Assembly (NCBI GenBank): GCA_000827495.1
Contig: KN817544.1
Span: 62,001-126,000, forward strand
Length of the DNA: 64,000 nt
Source: Hypholoma sublateritium FD-334 SS-4
Taxonomy: Eukaryota > Basidiomycota > Agaricomycetes > Agaricales > Strophariaceae
Direction of reading: 5' to 3'
Both the position numbers and the translations under genes were made by a program. How positions within the stretch are numbered: the stretch's first letter is position 1; each line of letters starts with the position of its first letter. This document shows positions 1 through 17,367 of the stretch, piece after piece. The notes below the pieces were generated by a model. It made no database searches, was not told the DNA's origin, and saw only the letters and a list, made by a program, of their open reading frames with translations.

Positions 1-361
1 GCTAGGTCGCGGCAGTCGCGACACGATTATAGAGGGGGTTAAATGTACTGTTTGCTGTGACGAACTCGATGGTTTTATATTTGCTTCCTTCTTCTCTCCT
101 TCCCAGAAGCCTCTCCATCTAAGTACAAAGTTTCTGTAATAACTGTAACGAGCCTTAAGGCAGCCCACTAGCTGAAAACAGTTGAACCTGCGTTCAATAT
201 CATCACAGCGCGACGCGCTTTTCGCCCAGTGATGTCATCACGTGAAGATACAATGTTCTAAATTAGGACTACGAAATTTATACCGTCTACCAACACCATC
301 CCCAACCCTAACACTTTCCTCGTATTGACCCTGCTCACTCTGACCCATCTATATCAGAGTA
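1..361. other. Upstream region of the DHX37-like gene
   Basis: No coding region is recognisable. The last 100 bases are pyrimidine- and AC-rich, as is usual for fungal 5' leaders, and lead to the helicase start codon. No clear TATA box was seen, which fits a housekeeping gene. Confidence 0.4.
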
Positions 362-4772
<4,411 letters not shown>

Positions 4773-4874
4773 AAACGTATGTACATGATGATATTACAGC
4801 ATTAGTATGAGAAGATAGTAAATGTCATAGCAGTTATTTGTAACTTGAAAGCAGCGGAAAACGGAATAATAGCA

Positions 4875-7800
4875 TTACTGTGGCCTCGGCCGTTTACTGG
4901 GTAGAAAAATGCTTGTTGGTTGTTTCACTCGCTTTTTCAGCGGTGGACGAGGATGATTGGGAACAACTCCGGGAAGGGGGGTTGTAGTGGAGCTACCACT
5001 AGCAACTGAAGTTTGAAGAGTGGGTTGTTGATTGTTGATTTGAGTTTGCCTTGAGTCCGGATTCCGCGCGGTTACACTCGAAGCCATGGCTGTGACTCGG
5101 TCGTGGCTCTCCGCTGATCCTTTCGTGGGCTGCATGTCATTCTGCGCTGCTGGGGTATCTTGCTTGTTGAGTCCCTGGTTCAAGGATTGGGCGGTCAAAG
5201 TGGATGCGGCATTAGACGCTTGTACAGCGGCTTTGATTTCATGCGGCGTTGAAAGTTTGGGAAATTCCAATTTTGATTCGGGTGCGACCTTTCTTTTCTT
5301 CGCCACAGGCTCGGCGTCTGAACCCATAGGACGAGGGCCAACTTGAGAATAGTAAGAAGGGTCCATCTATAACCATCCTTTATTAATGTTTTGGGCAGAT
5401 GTTAAAAAAAGTAACATACGGTAATGAGCGTTTTTCTTGACCGTGCATCCTGGACTATTTCACGCCACGTATCATCACTGCGTTCCAGCGTCGCAGCATT
5501 TCCAATGATGAACAAGGATGATTTCGCTCGCGTTAAAGCGACATTCATTCGACGAACATCTATAAACGCAACCAGTAATGAGTAATGGCGTCGTCAGACC
5601 TGAGCGAGTCCAAACCTGATAGGAAACCGATTTCCCTTAAGCCTGGGCCAGCCCGGACACATGATAAGATGATAATATCCTTCTCTTGACCTTGAAATCC
5701 ATCAACGGTATGAAAGTCGATCTTATTCTTGATGTCTTCGCCAAATCGTGCCTTAAATGTCCTCTCAAGGGCCCAGATCTGCGCTTTATACATCGACACG
5801 ACGCCGACGCGGAAGTCGAAATTAATTGAGCGGAAATTTTGGCGAAGAAGATTAAAAAGATCGGCAGCAATGTTACACTCTGCTGGATTTTCAAGTGAAT
5901 GCCCTTGTAGGGCTTTCTGTTCAATTCCCCACGAGACGTTGAGAAATTTGTAGGTGCCGAATTTATCATGTTTATGCCATGGTTGCTGGGTTTTGGAGGC
6001 CATATCAGGTCCATCCAGGAGCCTACCACCATAGAAAACACGACTTGGAAGGTGACTGATGTCCGGATGCATACGGTATTGGATGCTTGTTTGGACAGTA
6101 ATTTCAGGACGGAGCAGCGAGAGAAAGTATTCAAGCTGACCTTAGAAGATGAACGGCACTTGCATTGTTGCGTTGGAGGCGAACAAAAAGAGATTGGTTA
6201 TAACCATGATTTGTTGCCTAATCCCATATGCATAAATATCAAACACTTTCTAAAGGTGGGATAACTAACTTCTTTCGATATGACAGTCGGGGGAAGCTGT
6301 TGAGGATCCCCAACCATTATACAATGAGCCACTCCATTCTTCAAAGGGATTAAAGAGCCGAGTTCGATGGCCTGTGCAGCTTCATCGACGACAATCAAAT
6401 CAAATTGAAAGCTGTCTAAACTTTCGTGGCCAGCACCAGCCAAAGTTGAGCAGATGATGTCGGCTTTGAAAAGAATCTGTTGCCGGGCGGTTCGTCGGGC
6501 GGTATCCTGAGCTCGAGAGTCCTGTTTCTTTTGATCTCGCTTACTGTCAAGTTTATTGTTAAGGCCTCTCCTTTGTGAATTCAGCGACTTGAGCTCATTT
6601 TCTAGCGTCGTTCTTCGCGAGCTACTTGGATTACCATCCTGAAGTTCGTCCCTTTTAGCCTTTAGGTCGTTTTTCACCGCATCAAGTTCCTGTCGGATGG
6701 AACTGATTTCTTTCTCTGTGTCATTTGCAGGTACGGAGTTGGTAGTGGCGTCCAACTTCTGTTCGACAAGAAAATCAAGCGAAATGTCTCGAATGCTGGA
6801 GCTGATAGTTGCTACTGGGCCAATTCTGACCACATTGATATTAGAACCGACACGGCTATCTCTAATCCGCTGAGCCAGCTCATCGATGGCGGCGTTACTG
6901 GGTGCGCAGACTAAAACGCGAGCCGTAGGGCCCGCTTCATCAGTTGCTGTACTCTTCTTTTGGCCAGGTATGATTGTGACAACAGGACGGGGGCGTTTAG
7001 CAATGAAGCGAGAGATAAGGCCGCATATCGTGGACGTTTTTCCAGTTCCAGGAGGCCTGGAGGAATTTTAGCCTTGTCATATTTGTATTTTGATAAGACC
7101 GCACCCTTGAATCAGAGAAAACCCGTCCGTCTTTAGAGCCTTCAGAATTGCAGTAGCTTGCGGCTCATTTACTCTATACTTGTGCATAGTTTCCGTCAAG
7201 TCTTCGGGATTCACTCCAAATATTTCTTGGAGGCGAGGTTGCATAATGAACTCGGACATTTCGCTATACTGCAGAGTCAGAAGGGCCCTGTACTCTCTAT
7301 CCAAGGTGCTCAAGCTGTAAAGCATATAAGATTCGTACTGTGACATTAAATTGATACACACCTGATTACTTTGCTGATTTGCCAAGACGATTGGACCTTG
7401 AGACCTGGATCGACAGCCTCGTTTTTTAAAATGAAGCAACGAGCCGTGAGCTGAATACCCGACATTAATGCCCTGTAGCTCTTGACCTTGGCCATTATGC
7501 ATTTGTCGTGGATGGCGTGCTTTAGAAGAACTATATCCGTCTCGGCCAGGTACCATCCTGGTTTCACTGATTCAGAGATAGTCAAGTCGAGGTCAATCCA
7601 GTTGTCGACATATTGCCTGGACTCGATATTGCACTGATACGAATCCCGTCGCTCTTCTTTTGCTGCCAAGATCTGTGCCCAGCATTCGACGAGGAGCAGG
7701 GGCTGGAAAACTTGAAAATAGTGGTTATAATCCTGGAATTTATCGGGGACGCGAGTAAAACGTAATTCTGGACCCGGAGGGTGCGGTCCAGTGTGCGTAT

Positions 7801-10800
7801 AATTCCATGACAAGATAGTCTTATGTAATGCAGAGCAGTCAAGTCGGGGTCGGATGGTAGGAGCGCGTTGTCGTGGCCTAAGGAATTTATCTGGGTTGGC
7901 ATGTAGTGGCAGATCCAATACTTTGATCTGGCGTCTTTCCTTCGGTAAAACTGGTGGGATCGGAGCTATGCGCTGCTTCAATTTTTTGGGAGACGGAACC
8001 TTTCCCCAATTTTTCATATCTTCACCGTCATCTTCCTCCTCATCGTCTTCTTCCTCAGAATTGCCAGATTGACCTGTGGAATGATCTGTAGCCTCAGTTG
8101 TCCTGGGAGGTTTGGAAGATTGTGCCACTGAAGCAACTTTCGAAGGACCGGCTACTGGCTGAGACTTTCGGAACGAAGCTTGAGGAATAGCCGCTTCTAA
8201 TCTCTGCTGATCCCTTTCGGAGAACTTCGAAGAGCTTGCACGAGAGGAACCACCATACGTAGCAGGAATCTTCGCTTGAGTGCTCGGCTTGACTTGCTTG
8301 ATGGTTGTTCCCTGAATATATGACTTTTTGGCTACAACCTTCGATGGGCGGGTGTCCTTGATAGGTTTTACGGCTGGCAAGGTGTGGGACACAATTTCTA
8401 CCTCGTCTTCAACCTTAGATTTTCCCTTGAAATCGACAAGCACTTCCGCTAATTGCGACAACCGGCCTTGGTCAAGGCGAGTTTTTTCGGTCCCAGGTTC
8501 AAGATATGTCGATAGCTTTTTGATAGCGGCTGGCAAGGGATCAATGTGGCTTTCCTTCATCAAATCAAATACACTGAGCAGAAGGGCAAAAGATTGATGC
8601 AGAAGTTCCTCGTCAGTGAGACGGAGCCACTTGAGAAGTTCAGGCAGAAATTCTTGAAGCGACTCGACCATCTGTGCTCCCACCGTAGATATCTCGCCAT
8701 GTTTACTGCTGTTCTTGGGAGTATTTGAGTAAGCGGTAGCTCCATTTTCAATGACCGCCCATCGGGCAAGTACGTCTCTCGCCAGGATCAAAGCGTCTCG
8801 CATCCAAGCTACCATGTTCGGAGTATCGATTTGTTCGGCCCAGGTTGGCGTGCGCTTGTAGATCAGGGATAAGGCTTGCGTAAGCAGCTTCCAGAACTGC
8901 AGCATGCGAGCAGCGGGACCATCTACGGAGTCGACATCGAGGAAGCGAGGGTTATGCAAGAGACCATCAGTGCTTGCGCATAGGACTTCCAGAATATCTG
9001 CAAAGCAGAGGACCAGCATCGCCGATAAGCTGCAAGCCTCCGTAACGGTGCTCGCGTATCGATTAAATGTGGTCAGGTATTGAAATATGCCGTGAAAGGT
9101 GTCCGATGGTAGATTTGAGAACATCGAACGAAAGCATTCCATACGGAGGTCCACATCAAAGGCCAGCCCAATCAAAGTTTTTGCAGCTGTCTGGAAGTCC
9201 TCCACAGGAGATAATAACAAAATCGTGATCGCTCTACCGGCACCTTCGCACTGGAGCACCTCGAGTGCACTGCTCGACGCTCCATAATCTGAATAGGCGG
9301 ATATTGAAGCAGAAAGCCCATTTTGAATAACAGATATGCCGTTGTTCAACTGCTTCAGAACATTGCGGCCTTCGTCTGAATCCCACGAACTAGATATTTT
9401 CGTGACGATTGGGGTAACATGGCTGATTTTGGAGATAATTGAGATAAATTTGGCCAACGCCTTGCTATCCAGATTCTCGGAGGTAGAACAGGATTGAAAA
9501 GTAGAGTATATCATCTTCCAAATCTTCTCTTGAACAGACAATCTCGGTAGGACTATTGCTGAAGTTTCGACTGGTAAATCAGTTCTCGCTTTTAGTTTCA
9601 TATTTTGTTGGAATACGAGCAGTGCCTCGGAAACAGTCCGGACGGCAACGAGGATGGAATTCACGTTTGCCTCGAGGACTGCTTCGGCGAGATGGCGGGC
9701 TTTGTTCTGGGTGAGTATCCAATCATCTTGTCCGCTAGTAGTATATGCCACAGACGCTATAATGCCTGCATGTTTGTTGATAACGTCTTCGATGAGTACA
9801 CGGTGCGATGACGACGTCCTGACGTCGAGACCGGTATATTCAGCATATAACGCCTATTGCCGCGAGATGAGAAGACGCTAAGTGCGCTCATTAATGAAAA
9901 CGCTCACATTCATTAAAGCATTCATTGCAGATGGTTGGCTACTTTTCAAGTCATCATGTCGAGCTTCTGTGGCCAGAAAGTCGACGACATGTACAAATAT
10001 GTCGCCATAGCTGGAAGACTTGCGAAGTGTAGATAGAAACTCCGGATACCATGCCACAAAAGCCTTTTCAGAACCGGAAGAACTCATGGTTTTCAATGTC
10101 TTGCGATATTGAGGGTTATCCTTGATCGAATCAAATACGATCCGTGGATATTCGGGCCCTTCTCCCATCCAGAGATTTTTAGTGAGCCGCTTTAAAAGAA
10201 GGTTAAAGCATTTGAAACATTCCGAAAAACCTAATTTAAAAAAGGAGACGTCAGGAGTTTGGAAGGCCAGGAACGCAAAAAAAAGAAAACTAACCAGGTA
10301 ATGGATCCCGAAGATGACTGAGTATCAATCGTCTGAGTTTAAGAGATTCCCCGACATTCACCTGGAACCATTCCAGGGGTATAAGACGCACGATGCTGTA
10401 CATGCCAGACCATAAGTCAGAGTGCTCCGCGAATTGAGAAACGTTCGGCGTATTCGAATCGGCATGATTTGTTGCATCAAACGATAAGCGCGTTGGCGGC
10501 TGTTCCAATGCACCAATAACAATAGATAGAGCTTGCGAATAAAAATCGACAAGCAAATCTTTTGAGATGATGCTACATCGAGATAAACACATTTTTCCCC
10601 ATGCTTGTAAATTCGGACCCTCCATTACCGATAAAACAAAGGCAAAACGAGGTGGCGATTGTTCTGGCCAGCCATGAATAGAATTTGGGGGGGCATGATT
10701 TTGAAGATAGGTTCGTACCCTGGTATCAGAGAGCAAGGTCCAATTTGACATCATCCGATATAATGAGCCGGTGCGTATCAATGTGGGAGGCTGATTGGAG

Positions 10801-11313
10801 GTAGATGGAGTGGGAGTGTCTGCTTTCCCAATATCATCGATTATGCCACTCAATTCCCATTTGTCAAAGGAAAGAAAGAAACTCTCCAATACGGATTTTG
10901 AGAAAGCGCCAAAGTACCTATAGCGGGAAAAACGTCGTCAACGGCCGGATGTATAATTGATGCTCAGAATTCAGCACGCACGTAGTCCGCCAGTTGATTT
11001 TACCGTTCTCAAAAGCCGCCCCACAATGAGCGCAACAGGAGATGCAATCATGAAGCACCGTTTTCCATTGGTCAACCTTGTCGCTGTTGTAAGCGAACAA
11101 GCGCAGTAAAAACGCAGCTGCCTCCTTTGTGACCGAGTCGGCCTTCTCGCAAAACCAATGTACATCTCCAGTGGGACTTGGGTGTTTCTGTAGGAGGTGT
11201 CCATATATGGCAGCGAGAATTTCATCGCCCACGGCCTCACTGGTCGCTGGAGTAGTCCGGAGAGCCTCCAGCAGCTCCTCAATATTGGTAACTGGAGGAT
11301 AGCGATAGCTCAT
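4875..11313 (-). CDS. SEN1: SEN1-type superfamily 1 RNA/DNA helicase
   Basis: Nuclear helicase family that terminates RNA polymerase II transcription of non-coding RNAs and resolves R-loops. The N-terminal exons (from MSYRYPPVTNIEEL at 11313 down to about 8,400) form the helical SEN1_N scaffold. A disordered acidic/Ser-rich linker follows near 8,000-8,400. The C-terminal helicase carries GPPGTGKTSTI (about 7,040), VCAPSNAAIDEL, a coiled-coil-like stalk (6,540-6,750), DEAAQA (about 6,380), GDPQQLPPTV (about 6,300), QYRMHPDISHLP (about 6,070), VDGFQGQEKDI (about 5,690) and MNVALTRAKS (about 5,550). The tail has two basic clusters resembling nuclear localisation signals (KKRKV, and a KRPRPQ terminus). 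About nine introns; I estimate roughly 1,950 aa, within the family range. The start is 284 bp from the divergent translin start. Confidence 0.92.
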
Positions 11314-11597
11314 AATAAATGTCGTGGTATGAAAAGAATATGTATAGTCACGGCGTCAAAAAGAGTGGTTCGTGAAAGAGCGTCGCAGGGTCCCAAGTCA
11401 AGCAAATGACTTGCCGCGTAGTAGGTGGCACTAAGCACTGGCAGCAATTAAAAGTTAAGGGACGCGATCTACCACCGGCACGTGCTCAATTATCGAGTCC
11501 GATCGCCAGGAGTCGTCCCAACTTGAAGTCTATCCAACACCACGAAAGTGTAACCTTTCCTATTGACAAACCTTTTTTGTTTTCGAGTCAAGGATAT

Positions 11598-12590
11598 ATG
11601 GATCCTATAGAGTTAGAGAGAATCAATGTCGTTCTCGATCACGATGTGGAATTGCGCGAGGTATTTTGTCTATTGATTCCCTTGAAATGGCAGAGCGCCT
11701 ATTCTGCTACAGAAAATCAAAGAACAAGTGAACGAGCTCGACAAGAAGATGCGAACGATCGTTGGAATTCTTAACAAAATACACTCCACTCGGCCAGAGG
11801 CAAGTCAGTTGATTACCGTACATCCTACCACATACAAGCACTGACTGTCGGAATGCCAGTGCCCGCCCTTTTAGACTCTGTTAAACCGGTGCTAAATAGC
11901 TGTCAAGCTGTTACCTCTGCTCTCGTTCTCATAATTCCGAAAAACCAATTTTGGCGCTGGAAAGACATGTGGTCTAACTCAATCAGGACGGCTGCCTTTG
12001 CTGCTGTATTAATCGAATATCTTTCCAATCGGACCTTGCTATCACTAGAAAAAGTCTCGGATACCCTTGGAGGTGAGTATAATTACTCCCTTTCCCTAAA
12101 GACCTCTTTCAACGATTTCTATTCCAGTTCGATCAGAATGGAGCGACCGATTATCCTTACCCGTGGAGGATTATCTCCACGCGCTAATAACGGTGGTCAA
12201 CGAACTGGTATGTTGACACCTCATCATAAATCTGTGATATCTCTCTCTCTGAACTCCGAAACTCGTGTAGTCCCGTCTCGCTGTCAACGCAGTGACGTTG
12301 GGCAATTTTGAAGAACCCCTCAAAATCTCGGCATTTGTGAAAGATCTTTTTACAGGCTTCTCTATGGTCGGTTCGAGTGAAATATTCTTTAATCCGTCCC
12401 TCACTACTCTCTATTAGCTCAACTTGAAGAATGATACTCTCCGGCGAAGATTCGACGGGCTGAAGTATGACATTAAAAAGATCGAAGAAGGTAAGCAGGG
12501 TAGACTCTTCTTGACACATAAACTGAAGTACATACAGTGGTATACGACGTTTCTCTCCGCAATTTAACAAATATATCTGTCGAAAAATAG
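11598..12590 (+). CDS. TSN: Translin
   Basis: Single-stranded RNA/DNA-binding octamer subunit; with TRAX it forms the C3PO endoribonuclease. Splicing seven exons gives about 217 aa from MDPIELERINVVL to NISVEK, close to the usual 220-230 aa. Hallmarks are an N-terminal amphipathic helix, the FWRWKDMWSN segment (equivalent to the metazoan YRFHEHWRF region), LSLPVEDYLHALI, ELSRLAVNAVT and the strongly conserved C-terminal LNLKNDTLRRRFDGLKYD followed by KKIEEVVYDVSLR. Introns are 46-75 bp with clean GT-AG ends; reading across them restores the whole family consensus. The gene diverges from SEN1, so the 284-bp spacer probably carries both promoters. No partner TRAX gene is in the window. Confidence 0.93.
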
Positions 12591-13116
12591 TAATATTTGC
12601 AAGCGGCAGGTTAGCGCAAACTGAGCGTAGGAACCTGGTAGAAAAAACGAGATGCCCGCCCAATCACAGGAATACTTAGTCAACTTTCTTTTGCGGTGAA
12701 ATTACAGTGAAGCAGAGATTGGATAACTTGAGTAAAATCGATTTTCAGTGGGACTTCTCAAACGTACAAATTGCGTGCAAACTATCATTTAGTCTCTTTG
12801 ACTCGGCCTGTTGAATGGCGTGGTCGGAGTTCAAATATTAAACCGCTTACATGTAGCAGCATCATAGCTCTTGATCATGATCCACAACTAACAAATCGGG
12901 AGGTGGTGTACCTTGTGACAGTTACTTACTTCCGGGAACCTCTCTGCATTCCAACATGGATAGCAGGCGGCGGGGGCTACCATCAAGACCTCTCTCATCT
13001 GAAGGTGCGTTGCCAATGGGCAGAACATTGCATTCCAATTCATTCCACGCGCCCTTTGATTACCAGAAGTGGAATGTTGGGGACATGCCACTACTTCATT
13101 GAATATCCTCTCAACC
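12591..13116. other. Spacer between translin and SGF29
   Basis: No supported gene. A short reading frame from 12956 starts with Met but stops after 48 codons and matches nothing I know; it may lie in the SGF29 5' leader. Confidence 0.35.
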
Positions 13117-14231
13117 ATGTATTCGAGGTCTGGTGCTGCAGACACAATTGGTCGAGTAAACAGACTAATATCCGTGTGGCCCACCGATGATACACTACCG
13201 GCCGAAGGGCTGGCGTCGTTGAAGACAAATCAAGGCAAATTGACGCTGGGCCTCAATGAAATTATTTCCCAAGCCAGAAAAGAAGCCGAGTAGGTCAACG
13301 TCGAGCTTTTGAACGTTTTATTGATGCAGAGTTCAGGGTACTCGATGACGCTCTTGAGCGTGTGGGCGTCCTCATAGCGTTACGTAAAGCACCGGAACTT
13401 TCAATGTCGGGTGCGTGGGTCAAAACGAATTAATTCACCGTGTATTCACCGTCTGCTTCTACCAGCGGAGAAGAGGAATAAACGTCCAAGGGCGCCGTCG
13501 CCTTCTGGAACTCCTGTTCCTGCACAATCGGCATCAGCATATACGCGCTCGGTCTCAATAACTTTGCCGCCCAGAACCAACTCCGTGGGCCCGACATCAA
13601 ACTTGCGCGATTCAAGGGCGAAAAAAGACTCTCTGGTCTTAAAACAGCAGCCTTTGCAGCAAGGTAGAAAAGTAGCCTTTCGACCGCCGAAAGGTGCCGA
13701 CGCCGAAGAGGGCACATGGATTATTGCCGAAATCACGCGTATTATCAACTCAAGTAAAGACGGAGGCAAGTATGAAGTTCAAGACGTCGAACCACAGGAA
13801 AACGGAGAACCTGGAGTGTAAGAAAGCATCTCTTCGACCGTCTTCCCTCGGTATCCTAAAAAATGTTTAGAATCTATACTGCGAGTCTCAAGTCGATTGT
13901 TCCTCTGCCCGACCCGACGGCCAGTGTTGGAAGCCCAGCTCACATGAGTCTACATCCTATTTTTCCTATTGGTTCAACGGTTCTTGCCCTGTACCCCGAC
14001 ACCAGTTGCTTCTATCGCGCTGAGGTCATTTCAATCCCCCCCAACGATAAAGTAAGTCTTGATGCAGATTTCCCCTCTTCCATTCTCAACCAAAATAAGT
14101 CATCATTAAACAAATACTATCGGGTGAAATTCGAAGATGATGAAGATATGATCCATAACGTGCAGGCGTCTTATGTGGTGCAATTTCCTCAGCACCTCCT
14201 CAACGCATCAAAGCCAAGTGTGCCCAAATAA
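13117..14231 (+). CDS. SGF29: SAGA complex subunit SGF29, tandem-Tudor histone reader
   Basis: Chromatin reader that recruits SAGA to H3K4me2/3. The start chosen (MYSRSGAADTIGRVN) opens a helical N-terminus. Splicing then gives VLDDALERVGVLIALRKAPEL, a Pro/Ser linker with a KRNKRPRAPSPSGTP basic patch, and the C-terminal SGF29 domain from GRKVAFRPP onward. The Tudor signatures are visible: GTWIIAEI in the first repeat, and VLALYPDTSCFYRAEV with YRVKFEDDEDMIHNV in the second, including the aromatic residues expected in the methyl-lysine cage. There are at least three introns. A possible extra intron after NDK at about 14,050 starts with GTAAGT, but the frame also reads through, so the local sequence is uncertain. 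Length about 300 aa, usual for the family. Confidence 0.85.
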
Positions 14232-15397
14232 TCTTTTAGTATGTCAGTATTTCCACTACCAGAAAGAAAAATACTGATGTATGAACTGATGTTGAATAGT
14301 TTAGANCTCTGATAGGTCATCATAAGCTTTACAGGTAGTTCCATTTTATTTTTTTCATCTTTTGCATACATCTGGGTTTTACGTGTCCAGGAGGATCTGA
14401 GCTTGGACGATCTTCTCGAAGTAGTGACTACATTTTTCCGCTATTTATTCGTCTACATACATGTACTACATACCTATGTTTTGTTTTGTATTTCATATTT
14501 TTGACTTCGTCGAGGAATGCATACTTAAATAATAGTTACAAGCCAAAGTTATAGTACCACAGCTTCTTGTTTTCACAAGCCGCCGCAGTGGAACCAGACA
14601 TTTCATCAATGAACAAATGTACTATTTCACAACTTTTTCTGCTATTACTAGTGCCAGTAACAGTGCGCACTGTGGCCGCTTTACAAAAAGTAAGGACTTG
14701 ATCATGATACTTGGGTGAGTCAGCGCAGTCCAAATGAGGCATCTATCATCGAATTCAGAATACACTGGTCGTCTTTCAGTTGTCTTTCAGTTGGTCTTTC
14801 CACCCTTCTACCCCCCATCCGAACGTATGAACCGCTTGCCCCCGAAGTCTGTCATGACAAACCTGGACGGAATTCAGTACGCGCTGGTAGGTACTTATTG
14901 TTTCGTGGCACTCAGTGATGTGACTGCCAAAGTTGTATCGACTCTCAACTCAACCGAAAACTCGCATTAATTGACCAGGTATAAGGTATAAGCACGTCTC
15001 AGGAGACTTTCACAAGTTCATTGTCTACTGATAGGACAGGTCAATTGGCTATTCTCCTTGCTTCGCTCTCGTCATGATGACAATGTTAGTGTCACGTTCC
15101 GAAGATTCGCTATTGTTCTGTTCATTCAGATCTTTCCAAACCACACATTTCCTTTTGTGCGCTCACTGATGCGTGGCTCGTTAGCCAAGCTGTTGCCATA
15201 GACATTTATGTGGCATGTGGCTTACAATTGACCGCTTCTACATAAACAGCTTTCAGGTATCGAAAATGCCCCATCAAACCATTCAAAAGTCGACCTCTGG
15301 AACGCTGAGCGTTACCTGACTTCCCTGTTTCTACCCCCCCTTACACCCGCCAACAAGACACATTTCTTTGTAAATTCAACTATCTCCGTTTCATACC
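14232..15397. other. Intergenic region, one undetermined base
   Basis: No supported gene. One N occurs in the assembly at 14306. Short frames around 14,715-14,970 have no recognisable domain and no convincing splice partners. The last 100 bases are C/T-rich with the CACC-type context common before fungal start codons. Confidence 0.4.
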
Positions 15398-16816
15398 ATG
15401 CCACCCTCACAACTTATAATCGACTTCAACCGGTGCTTCGAGCCCAATCCCTTCAACACTGGGCCTAGCATCCCTATAAGTCATCAAGTTACCCCTCCTT
15501 CAAGTGAAATTCATTCGCCATTTCCTCGTCCTGCATCGCTGGCTCTCCGTCGTGGGGATATCGACCTTCCTGACTTATCAAATTCCCCTGCTAGTACGAC
15601 ATCGTCGGCGGCCTCGCTGAGACTAGGCGACGAGGAAATCAAGAGTATATTCTCTCGTCTACGAAACAACGTAACTTACGACCCATCCAAGAAAGAAGAT
15701 CTGAATCCTCGCGCGGTGCCGTTTGTGCCTTCTTTCGCAATACCTGGGAACGAATCCCCGGCCATTGCAACGATACATGTCACGGAACGTTCTTATGCAC
15801 ACCCTCCCGGACTTCCTAATCCACCAACGAAAAAAATGTCTCGATCAGTACCTGACCCACTTTCGCAAGAAATTTCTGGGTCCCAACAGTCCACTCTAGC
15901 ATACCTGTCTTTTTTGAATGCTGCTTTCGGATCGTCGACACAGCCTCATGAACGACAAGTCTTAGCGAAACTTGTCATCGCCAGCCATGATATCTGGGAC
16001 GTTGAGAACCTTCTCGAGCTTGCCGAAAATATCTGCTTCACTGGATGTAACTCCGGGCCTGATTTTGTCGACGGGAGGGTAGTTTCTACATGTCATCCTA
16101 CGCGGTACCATCCGACCCACGAAAGACTGCCAACTATCCAAGATCAATACGCAAGTGAGGTCCAGAGATCGGAGAGTGTTGCCCTTGTAGCCGCCGAACT
16201 CCATCGTCAGTTTTCGACCCTGAAAGGCGGAGAAATTGCGCATGCTTTCGCTTGGAATCTTAGGGAGGTCGCCTTGATGCAGTTCATCCGCTGCTGGGAT
16301 TGCGTACGTTTTTCTCTGGTCTCTCAACCCAAGTAGGCTAACTTGCGCTTGTAGACGAAATCCAGTGCAATCATGTACGAGAATAAGCCATCGCCCCGTT
16401 TTGTTCGGTCCTCGCTCTTGCTTTGCAAAGCCGTAGGGGCCCTATTCAAAGCCAATTTGATTGGACTAGATCATATCAGTATGTGTATCAGCATCCTCCT
16501 CAAGGACCTGATGTCCGTCGAACATGCCGAGGCGGTGTATAACATCGTCATGGAGTGTGGCCAGACGTTCTGGGCAGCAGGTGCTGCATCTGAAGCCAAA
16601 AGTGTACTCTGTGCCGACAGAATTTTGCGAATCAACCTTCACGTCCACGAGTTCATCACAGGCCTCCACGCAAATTTCACACAAAGAAACCTACATGACC
16701 GAATGAGCGTTACCGACCAACCGTGGCGCCACGGGAAACTGCTTCAAGTCCTGGAGGAGATCGTCGATAATGTCAGGGGGTGGGAGGCAAATTTGATAGC
16801 AGAGCTTGGTCCTTGA
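15398..16816 (+). CDS. Unrecognised 455-aa protein
   Basis: Two exons (15398-16303 and 16355-16816) joined by a 51-bp GT-AG intron give 455 aa. The first 140 residues are Pro/Ser-rich and look disordered (VTPPSSEIHSPFPRPASL). From about residue 165 the protein becomes helical (STLAYLSFLNAAFG) and stays so to the end, with a leucine-rich stretch LLLCKAVGALFKANLIGLDH and HISMCISILLKDLMSVEHAE. That pattern suggests an alpha-solenoid similar to MIF4G/ARM repeats, but I see no diagnostic motif and assign no function. The long uninterrupted first exon and in-phase splice make it a real gene with fair certainty. It is probably restricted to Agaricomycetes; that is inference. Confidence 0.7.
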
Positions 16817-17367
16817 CCGACTGGGAGACTATTCAAATCCGAACGACCCATAGTCATACATATCATACATATAACCTATTGTACTACTTAGTATCAACCT
16901 GGTCAAGGATTACACCTTCTGTATCAAAATTTATACCCTACACAAGTACTTACTTCATCTACCCTATTGCCAGTGGGAGCAGGAAAGCAGCAGATCGTCA
17001 CGACGCGTCGCGTCCAAATCGGTCATATGACATTTTGAATGCTCCCGCTCCCGCCGTCATTCCCAAGATTCAAGAACTTCGACGGTCCAAATTCTTCTTC
17101 CTTCTTGCTTCCTTCGACTCCGCTTCTGATTGCCCTGAATACCCATTGCATAAATGAGGTCACGGTGCATATCGCTTTGAGCTTAAAGTACCTCGTATTC
17201 TCCAAATCCTGCCATAACAATCAAGGAGCAAGTGAACAACTGTCTTACATACTAGTACTATCAAGCGTTGTGAAGTTGAGCGCCTGAGAAAGTCCAGAAA
17301 CCATTTCCCCCCTTGATTCTACAAATTTGGGGGTGGACCACGTAGTAGCGTACACCTCTTGCTCACT
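16817..17367. other. Intergenic region
   Basis: AT-rich just after the upstream stop, then mixed composition. No gene, RNA or repeat is visible; it holds the 3' end of one gene and the promoter of the M64 peptidase. Confidence 0.4.
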
